This document shows, piece by piece, positions 55,565 through 64,000 of a stretch of 64,000 nt of DNA; the first letter of the stretch is position 1; each line of letters begins with the position of its first letter. Under the pieces are notes generated by a model, which saw only the letters and a list, made by a program, of their open reading frames with translations, had not been told where the DNA came from and made no database searches. Position numbers and translations under genes: made by a program. The stretch is taken from positions 3,854,021 through 3,918,020 of the forward strand of contig NW_003314262.1 in the NCBI RefSeq assembly GCF_000143415.4. Reading direction: 5' to 3'. Source of the DNA: Selaginella moellendorffii (lineage: Eukaryota > Streptophyta > Lycopodiopsida > Selaginellales > Selaginellaceae).

Positions 55565-56587
55565 ATGGAGCCACACCCTGGCAGTGTGTTCAGTCTGGAG
55601 CAGCCGCTGGTCCAGGTAGAGCAAGGCAGGGTCAAGAAATTCGGTGGCGATGGCGCCCTCGTGAGCGAAGACGTGTCACATTTCCTCCTGGGTGAGCTTC
55701 TTTTCGTGGCTCCTCACGGCTTTGCTCTCCAACTTACTCACGCGATTCTCTCCAAAGCCCGGAGAGCTCATCGACGGAGAACCACGGAAGTACAAAGCCA
55801 AAGCCACCTCCGCTCACTGTGAGCAGGAGCTTAACTACGTGATCAAATGCTACACTTGCGATTTCAAGCTAGACAAGAGTCTTCCCAGCGCTGTTCTTGT
55901 GGTGGTGCAAGGCGGGCGGGACGAAACCAAGTGGCCGGACTGCATGTACCAGGCACTGAGCCAGGCGGGCATGGGGGCAGCGATCAGGAACTCGTCGGCA
56001 AACAGGCTCCACTTGGTTTCGATCTCTGTCATTGGGGCTGTGCAGAGATCCATCCTCTCGGCTACGTGATGGTCAAGCCTGGCAAGCCCGGAAACAAGAT
56101 CTCGAGCAGCAGCGTCAAGGAATTCAGACGTCAGCTTGAATCCAAAGGGACGATCAAAAGCGGTAGTGCCAAGCTCCTCTCGGAGAGCTTCCAGCGCTAT
56201 CTAGATAAGAAGAGCTTGTTGGTGGAGCTGGAGGAACAAGTGAGGCTGCGAACTGAGGAGGCGGCCAGGGCACTCAACGCCAGGCTCGTTTTTGACAAGA
56301 TTGTGCACAACGAGGAGATCGAACGCAGCTTCTCGCCTGTGACTGAGAAGATAAGACTGCTGCTCGTAGGAACGATTGTTTGTGACAGCACGGTCTACGA
56401 GAGCAGCATTCTGAGCTTCCCGGTGGCGCGCAAGGTAAGCGCCAATGACAAGCTTCTTGTTTCGGGTCTCCTCCGGATGTTTTTTGGCAACCGGGTGCTG
56501 CACTGGACGCTCCTCGGGATCCAGACACTGGTTGCCACACGCGACAAAGAGCTGGAAGAGAGAGTGGATGCTGTGCTAATGGCATAG
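55565..56587 (+). pseudogene. Unrecognised gene, copy C, with two frame-shifting deletions
   Basis: Compared with 12551-13615, about 53 bp are missing near 55707 and a further net 4 bp near 56025, where the sequence is also scrambled. The total of 57 restores the frame at the end, but between them the original frame hits a stop at about 55820. The middle (LPSAVLVVVQGGRDETKWPD) is readable only in the shifted frame, and the end (LGYVMVKPGKPGNKISSSSV...) in the original one. Extra Ser codons appear after NKISS. It is probably dead; a novel intron spanning the deletions is the alternative. Confidence 0.75.
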
Positions 56588-56704
56588 CCTTTGTTACTTT
56601 GACGTAGAGTTTCGTGCTGCCGAGAATCGATAGCCATGAACAATTGAACAACCATCACGACGAAAGGGTCGAAGTTTGAGATCTTGCTTAGAACTAGGAG
56701 ACCA

Positions 56705-57410
56705 TCATGTTCGCTGCAAGGACATAACCAGCAGCTCCTCTCGGATCCTTGTCAATGACATTCTTGGCAGCGAAATTCCCAAACCCAACGGTCTGTAGCT
56801 CCTACATGCCCCCAAGAGGCACTTCCAGTCCACAGTCTCGGGCTCGAAGGGCATGGCTTTGAGCAGCTCCTGGGCAGAATGCAAATGCCCCCCCAAGACA
56901 TCGATCATGCACGGAAAGTGGAGCTTCACGGGCTGTACATGGAAGTCCATCTCTATCGACACGAAGCAAGATCTTGCCGCGTAGACGCTGCCAACGTGGC
57001 TGCATGCCACGAGCGCACAGCCAAAGCATCCATCCACGGACACGTCCATGGCGTTCATGGAGTGGAAAATGTATAGTGCCTCGTCGGACCTGCCGTTGTG
57101 TGCGTAAGCTGCAAGCAGTGTGGTCCATGCAACCACGTCCCTTTCGGGCATACGCAGGACCCGCAACGACCAAAATGCCCATTAAGGGCAAATGCGGTCA
57201 TAAAAGCAGTCCACGTCACCAAATCATGATTTGTACCGTCTTCTACACAGCCATTTTCCGCAAACGCGCTGACCATTGCCGTTTTTATTTCAGTGCTCTC
57301 AATATGTACAAGTTGTTTTGCCTCGTCTAGGTGCCCCATTTGGGCGTATGCAGAAATTAATGCGCATAATGGTAGTGTTTTGCTCCGGCATAGTCTCAAA
57401 AAGATTCTGG
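56705..57410 (-). pseudogene. PPR pseudogene, copy C (truncated)
   Basis: It covers the C-terminal part of PPR copy B: MPERDVVAWTTLLAAYAHNG, the stretch DVSVDGCFGCALVACSHVGS, and MPFEPETVDWKCLLGACRSY. Frames change near 57160 and in the last 60 bp. At about 57410 homology ends and AT-rich unit sequence starts, so the N-terminal repeats are gone. Confidence 0.8.
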
Positions 57411-57887
57411 CTTAAGTATAAATATAAATATATAGGTTGGAAACTTAATAAAGGAAAAAAAATAAAATCCATTGATTCCATTTATTTCGAAATGTTTCGT
57501 TAAGAAAAGAATGAACATTCATTAGACTCTATTAAATGGAGTGGGCGAAGATTTTATTTTTCTTATATATGATGGATGATGGAACTATTGTTGTAATAGC
57601 CTATTGACTGCTTTCCATATTGAGTTTGGTGTTTCATTTTATTTGCATTTTTTAAAAAAGTGATACTTTTAAAAAATATAGCATTTTTAGTGTAGATGTT
57701 AATGAAAGTAAATGCCAAGATATTTTCATGTCTTTAATTCGTTTAGCTTTGTAATTTTTTTTTTATAAATTCATGATGCTCGGTAGAGAAACCTTTAGAT
57801 TATTTACTAATTGGTAAAAGGAAAAACTAATTGCACTATATTCTTTACATAAATATATATGTTTATAATTTATATATTTATATATAT

Positions 57888-57919
<32 letters not shown>

Positions 57920-58084
57920 TTTTATAATAAACAGAAAAAATGCAACTTATAAATAATTCACACAAATCCACTAAATCCATAAACAGCTGAATCAAGTCCA
58001 AGGGATTATAAGAAAATGATTCTTTAAACTTCTTATAATCATTAAATTTGAGGAGTCTAATTCTTATGTGTTCAAATAAATAAA
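57411..58084. other. AT-rich block with GA microsatellite
   Basis: It is related to the dispersed AT-rich block near other ELIP units (about 2400-2990, 61740-62300). A (GA)n run with one interruption lies at 57889-57919. No gene. Confidence 0.6.
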
Positions 58085-60311
58085 GTGATAGTGGGCATTG
58101 GATCCCAGGCCTAGGCCAGGTTTGTTGATGTTTGGATGGCCAATCAATAACAGGCACACTGGCTAAAAGGGAAGAAGCTCATTACATGTTGTGGGTAAAA
58201 TCCATGGATTAGAGAAAACATGCATTGGTCCAAGAATCACATTGCACCTAGGACAAGAGAAATCTACCCACTGCCCTGGATCCATTCCCAATAATATGTA
58301 CTTTTAGCATTGTCAAGTGTGATGAAGGATGATTGTGTTGAGAATTGCATTGGGCTCATGCCACATAAAGTCTACAGTTGCCCACAATCATTTGGAATCA
58401 ACATTTCTATGGTTACTACATCACAACTTGATGCTTCTACCTTTGGAATTGACCAGCACTAAAATTACTCCAAAGTTTCCAGGATCAAGACCAAGAAAGT
58501 AAGTCAGGTGCTGACATTGAGCGTCATCTTTGTAGCATCATGGCACTACTTTCACAACAACACCTCAACAAAACAACTTGCAACTACTCTCCACCAAGCT
58601 CCTAGTGAGCTGCAATTAATTATCAGCCATGGTAGTGCTGTGGTGGTGCCAGATAAACTTATCACTTAGCTTAGAAAACATTAGGAAGGTCCCGTGCCGA
58701 AAGAGGTGCTGCAGTGACTCTAAAGATGTCTATATGTCTTGAACAAACAGGTTATGCCTTTGAAAAATACTTGATAGCTTGTAGTGCTAAGTTGAATTTG
58801 TCAACCTGGTTGGAGCTGTCATTTAATAAAAGAATCTAATCCGATCAACAGTGATAAAAATCACTTTTTGGATATACCAGAAAAGTGATGTTGTCCTTGT
58901 TGACAAAGCTTAGGCTCATATTTTAAAAGAAATCTCATGTGGCTTGCTCAAGCCTCTCTTCCATAGCAAATATCTCCTCCTGTCTCATACCAATCACTGT
59001 GTTACATTTAATCCTTTTGTATCTCAAAAAAATTGACAGAAAACATATTTTGACATTGGTGGGAAAAGGAATACATGTGCCTTCCTTATCAATTTATGGG
59101 CTTTTTTCTTGACCAATGGCTCAAGAAGAGGATTGAGTTGCTTCAATTGTGGAGATTTGCCTATTAAAAATAGTGAGCCAAAGTTATTGTTTGCCAGGAA
59201 GGAGTTGACATTGAGGAGGGGAAAGTACTAAAAGATTTCCTTCGTGAGTTCATAAATGTTTTTGCATGAGACTACTTGGAGCTGAAAGGCATTTCACCAA
59301 ACATTATTATAAAAGAATTGTTGCCAATTCAGCTAATAAGACTTGCACCTTCAATTTGATCAAGTTTATTATTGTGTTGCGCTCTGTGGGATGGATTCTC
59401 TTAGTTGTTCACAACCCTTGCTTCATTGGCATATCATCGACATCATTTGATGTGTAAGGAACATACTCAATGCTCCAAGATGACAATTGAGCCAAAAGGT
59501 GATGGTAGTTTCTTATGAAAAACTTGCAATCCAAAATGTTGAAACTGAACCTTCCCAATTAGCTGCTTGGAAAGAAGCAAAGAATCCAAGCGCATGTAAA
59601 GATGCTTGACACCAAACACAAAGCTTACTCAACTCCCAACAAAACAGCTCTATACTTGCACTCATTAGCTAAAGTTATTGTGATTGTTTGCAAAAATGAG
59701 TTAGCTTGCCATTATTGGATTTTTTCCCATCACAAAATAAGAAATGAGGACTAGAAAGTGCATTTGTTTTTTTTTTTGTCTTTGAGTTATGTTGTCCTTA
59801 ATCTTTCCAAACACAAGTAAATTGAGTGCATTGTGAAAGATGTCTTTGTTGGATGAAGCTAACTTAGAAGACTGATCTTGAGAAGTTAGAGCATATATAA
59901 CATCATTAGAAAGAGGGAATTCCTTTAGTAGAACTTGAATGTGTGATTACATAACATTCAACAATACTAAGAATCCCTTTGAAATGTGTATATGAATGAA
60001 GCTTTGCCAAATCCACACTAGATAACCAGCTCTCAATTGGATCCCAAAATCTCTTTTTAATCTTGTTTAATGTTTGAAAGTAGTCTTGAAATTTGTCTTT
60101 TTTTCTTTCTCATGATATAGGGGAGATAGTCCTGTTTGATGTGCCAGATGAGCTCTCGAGTCTTTCTAACGGCATTACATTAACACACTTATTCTGGAGA
60201 CAAAAGAGCATCCCCATGTACGAATTTGATTGGAAAACGAAATGAAAGTCCCAAAGTATCACACCTTGCATTCTCTAGAGAAGTTTCACCTTCTGCCATT
60301 TTCACCACAAA

Positions 60312-60385
60312 AGATGTGCCACACATACGGTGGACACGAGCAGGATCTAAATTTTGCCACGTACAGTCCCCATACCGTATAAATA
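60312..60385 (+). promoter_or_regulatory. ELIP copy 6 promoter
   Basis: TATAAATA at 60378-60385; block CACACATACGGTGGACACGA at about 60321-60340; GCCACGTAC at about 60356. This is the intact type II version, useful to see what copy 4 lost. Confidence 0.6.
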
Positions 60386-60481
60386 TCTGTGTGCCCTTTA
60401 TCTCAAACGTAAAAGAAAGTAGCTCATTGTAAATTCATTGCACAGTTGAATTTTTTGCTAGCTAACTTGCAGCTCAAAACA

Positions 60482-61241
60482 ATGGCACTCGTCTCAGGCA
60501 GCAGCATCGCAGCTCTCTCTTCTTCCTCGCTCATCTCCAACAAGCTCCATGTCCAATCACAATCGCCCACAAGCTTCATCAGTACAAGAAATCGAGTAGT
60601 AGTAAGAGCGTCCTCGAACAAAACAAGGGATGGTGGTGATGGCGGCATCAGTGGCGTTCTCGACGGCACCAAGAAGGAGATAACCCGCGACGAGGTGCTC
60701 AAGAACCAGGCCGAGAACGAGTCGGAGAAGCGCTCCGTGTTTGGAGCCGTCCCATCGTCCGGATCCTTCTATCCCAGGCCAGAGGTCGAGAGGCGACCAG
60801 AGACTGGCGATCGATCGTTCCCCAGCTTGATGGCGTTCGATGGAGCCGGCCCGGAAACGATCAACGGAAGACTGGTAAGCGATTGGTGATTTTTCTTCGT
60901 GTTTTTTTCTAGATCAACCAAGTAAGTAACGTGAACTTGTCAAACAGGCAATGGTTGGATTGGTGTGGGCATTCGCAGTGGAGCGAATGACGGGACAAAC
61001 GGTGGCGGAGCAGCTCTACTCGCCGGGGAGCACTGGTCTTTTCCATTTTCTGGCGGTGGCACAGCTTTTCGCGTACGCGTCGCTGGTGCCCATGTTTAAG
61101 GGCGAGAGCCCCGACAGTAGATCAATTGGGCCGTTTAGAGCCATGGCGGAGCGCTGGAACGGGCGAACAGCGATGCTTGGATTCCTCGCCCTGGTGGTCA
61201 CCGAGTTTTTCACCAAGACTCCAGTGTTCCACATGATGTAA
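60482..61241 (+). CDS. ELIP: Early light-induced protein, copy 6 (type II, intact)
   Basis: Exon 1 is 60482-60874, exon 2 is 60948-61241, intron 73 bp; 228 aa. It is the only intact type II copy in the window. Type II marks: VSGSSIAAL at the start and NKLHVQ. Private changes include FISTRNRVVV in the transit peptide and TRDEVLK. Helix motifs ETINGRLAMVG and ERWNGRTAMLG are intact, and helix III ends LALVVTEFF. Its downstream flank preserves the empty site where gypsy 1 sits in the copy 2 unit. Confidence 0.94.
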
Positions 61242-61269
61242 ATTTTACTTAAAACGTAATTGCCATTCT

Positions 61270-61480
61270 TTGAAAGAATGCCAGAGCTTGATCCTGCCTG
61301 CTGGAATGTAATGCTCGCTGCTTATGCACTTCCACCATAGTGCCCAAGTCGGGCATCTTGAATATGCACAGGAACTGCTTGTGTACCTGTAGCGTATGCT
61401 CAAGCTGACTTGGCCGAGGAGAGAGACTCACCTGTGTTGCCGCACGAGCTCCTCTGCCACCATCCTGAGTGAGCTTGCCG
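61270..61480 (+). pseudogene. PPR-motif relic downstream of ELIP copy 6
   Basis: MPELDPACWNVMLAAYA followed by a stop, then remnants of the next repeat in another frame. Same as near 4085. Confidence 0.6.
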
Positions 61481-61489
61481 TGCTTCATC

Positions 61490-62430
61490 TTAGCTGAACA
61501 GTTGCATCCTTTGGAACTTCCTTGTGCCTATAACCTCCCAACGATTGGTTTTATAAATATTGGCATGAGTTGACCCTTCAGCACCGACACAGTTTGACGT
61601 TTCTATTTACTCGGCTTGTGGCTCCTCAAAATTAATGTGACCTTGTGGCATTCAAGAACAACTATCCTGAGAATAACCAGTGGAGTTGTGATGGCATGGT
61701 GTTGATCGAGTTGATCAAAGTTTAAGCTATCTTTAAAATTTAGATAAGTATAAATATAAACATTTAAATAAAGGAAAAAAAAATAATATCCATTGATTCT
61801 TACCCATTTATTTCAAAAAGTATCGTTAAGAAAGAATGACTCTATTAAAAGGGGAAGATTTTTGCTTTTGCTTATATATAACTTGCTTTGAGTGATGGAT
61901 GATGGAACTATTATTGTAATAGCGTGTTGATTGCTTTCCATATTGAGTTCATTTTATTTTCTTTTTTGTTTTTTGTAAAGAAAATCAATGATGCCCAAGG
62001 AACTTGGTATACATTAATTCAGCTCCATATGTTTTTTTCATCTAGTGGGTTGAAAAAAAATAGAAAGTAGAAATATTATCATTCCCTACTTTTAAAAAAT
62101 ATGGCATTTTTAATGTAGATGTTAATGAAAGTACTTGCTAAGATATTTGTATGTCTTTAATTTGTTTAGCTTTGTAAGTTGTTTTTATAAATTCATGATG
62201 CTCACTAGGGGAAACCTTTAGATTATTTACTAATTGGTTAAAAGGAAAAAAAAAGTGCACTAACTCCTTTCCATAAATATATATATTTATAATAAATAGA
62301 AAAAAATACAACTTATGTGAGTGAAATGGAATATAGAAAATGTGCATATCAATTAACCCAAAAACCATAGCTTATATACAAGAGCAAGTGGTCCGAATTG
62401 AAACCAATCCGAAGGCTACCAAAATCCCAG
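61490..62430. other. Type II downstream flank and AT-rich block
   Basis: Segment 61491-61740 matches 9910-10130 and the complement of 45600-45780. Segment 61740-62320 is the AT-rich block. Beyond that is the left border of gypsy fragment 5. No gene. Confidence 0.6.
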
Positions 62431-64000
62431 TATGCTAATATTAGTATATGGCATTGTAGCTATACACTTGGACCTTACATCATCCAGTCCTCTCGGAATA
62501 ATGGAAGACCATTAAGGTTCTCTTGTAGATGGCTAGAATTTGGAGGAACATAAGAGGAGGCATCAGTAAATTTATAGATGGTATTAATTGTTCTTGATCC
62601 CTTTGTATGAAGTATTTCAACTGTTACACATGCACAATTTTTAGAGGATCGGTGTACTGGACGTCATGCCAAACCTCATAAACTTGTAGTCCAACTTGCC
62701 ACAACACCCAATATGGTCATTTCCACTAAGCAAAAAGCCCCTTAGATAAACCACATACTATAAGATGGAAAAAACGGACTAACACCAAGTCATCCACTTT
62801 ATACTTTGTAGGTGGATGATGATGACAATTGTAGCATTATTGTTGTCCCACTTGTATGTGGCCTAAGTGTTTGGCAAACTTTGTTCGGACAAGTGGAAGA
62901 ATGCTCGTCAAATACTAATCCCACAACCTAGCATCAGTATCTCATGGCAATCACGAAGGTAAACCCAGCTCCATTGGTAATATTGGATCATGACCATATA
63001 AAAGTTTATATGGTGAAGCACCAGCAAAACTTTGCACCCCTGTGACATATGCATACCAAAGAGACGGCAAATAACTATCCCAATCCAAATGCTAAAAGTT
63101 TACGTACTTCGCGATCATTCATTTGAATGTTCAAACAATCCGTTCCACCAAACCGTCTGACTGTGGATGATAAGCACTCGTGAAAGTGTGCTATATCCCC
63201 AACTGAGACGTTAAAACATGAAATTCCTCAGCCATAAATGCGGGACCATTATCTGAAAGAATCCACTTCGGACAAGAATGCTAGAATACCACTCAATTAA
63301 GGAGGAAGTATCCAACAACAATTGCAAAGGCATTAGTAAGAGCACCAACTTCCACCCAATGAGTCAAATAATCAGAAGCAATAATAACATATTCATTGCC
63401 AGTAGTCGATTGTCGAAAAGGTCCCATAAGATCAAATGCCACTAACTCAAACGGATGGGAAATTGCAATTGACTCTAATCGTCCTTTTGTGGCATGAGGG
63501 GGAATATTACGAACTTGGCACCAAATGCAATTACGCATATACTGAATAACATTACGTTGCATCTCTGGCCAATAGAAAGACTTATATAGCTTCTCAATCA
63601 CACGATGATGTCCCATATGCCGGCCTAGGACAGGAGAATTATGGTAGGCATAGAGAAACCATGGAATAAAGATGGAATGCACCACTAGCCATAAAGGATT
63701 ATCAGAATCCGTCCCCACAAAATAAAAAAGGCCGTCTTTAAAGCGAAATAGAGAATGTAAATGCCGGAATGGCAAGTCATTAGCAAGTGATATAGGATTC
63801 TCAAACCCATCTCAAAGCCTTCGAATCCATGGCTCAATCTTTTGAGCCTCATGAACCTCATCAAGAGAAGGTAGATCTTGCTTTGCACCTTGTGGACACT
63901 GAACGTCAAGTACAGCAACTACTGATGGGACAGAATCCTCGTCTAGAAAATCCACAGATGTTGGAACAATAAGCTCGTCAGAAACATGAGAAGAGAGTGG
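62430..64000 (-). mobile_element. Ty3/gypsy element 5, integrase region (runs off window)
   Basis: Segment 63293-63775 encodes the integrase zinc finger (YHNSPVLGRHMGHHR, CIWCQVR) and first acidic motif (FDLMGPFRQSTTG). Continuing left with stops and shifts, the minus strand shows LSDNGPAF and TSAYHPQSDGLVER (about 63110-63270), then a C-terminal YKVDDLVLVRFF region near 62790. It is more distant from elements 1-4 and lacks a visible chromodomain. Left LTR not identified. Confidence 0.75.

Larger units (their letters stand above)
58085..62320. repeat. Right arm of second, older inverted repeat
   Basis: Reverse-complement partner of about 44850-49290. It starts with AAGTGATAGTGGG (matching the complement near 49245) and includes the non-coding tract 58085-60200, ELIP copy 6 and its downstream flank. 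Confidence 0.8.

Overview
The window is nuclear DNA of a vascular plant, most likely a lycophyte close to Selaginella moellendorffii. That assignment is inferred from chloroplast-targeted ELIP genes, very short spliceosomal introns (about 60-110 bp), many PPR relics and dense Ty3/gypsy and Helitron insertions. No bacterial operon, CRISPR array, rRNA or tRNA gene was seen.

The central theme is a cluster of early light-induced protein (ELIP) genes, six copies in two sub-clusters. Copies 1(-), 2(+) and 3(+) lie in 1-13 kb; copies 4(-), 5(+) and 6(+) lie in 45-62 kb. Four are intact (1, 3, 5, 6), each two exons with a 73-bp intron and 228 residues. Copy 2 has lost helices II and III. Copy 4 is frameshifted in helix III and has lost its upstream promoter block. 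By leader sequence and flanks they form two subfamilies: type I (1, 3, 5) is followed by an unrecognised 354-aa gene and an antisense PPR relic; type II (2, 4, 6) is followed by a different PPR relic. The order is I-, II+, I+ in the left sub-cluster and II-, I+, II+ in the right, so each sub-cluster is an inverted repeat around one copy of the other type. The left inverted repeat (1-2987 / 10418-13404) is almost identical and has no indels; the right one (about 44.85-49.29 kb / 58.09-62.32 kb) is clearly older.

Between the sub-clusters (15.7-42.8 kb) lies a nest of transposons. There is a decayed autonomous Helitron with Rep/helicase, then a shorter Helitron carrying a chimeric polygalacturonase-kelch ORF. 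Its CTAG 3' end directly abuts the 5' end of a third Helitron, which appears to carry PPR and RCL1 gene fragments and was later invaded by LTR elements. Ty3/gypsy elements are at 4.3-9.9 kb, 22.3-26.4 kb (lacking reverse transcriptase), 28.0-33.5 kb (nearly intact), 33.5-38.3 kb, and a fragment at 62.4-64 kb. A 0.6-kb CTCGGA-derived minisatellite leaves long ORFs open on both strands.

Ordinary genes sit inside the right inverted repeat: a nine-exon SR45-like splicing factor (5' end not found) and two tandem germin-like proteins. Stretches with no call are AT-rich intergenic or repeat-unit sequence.
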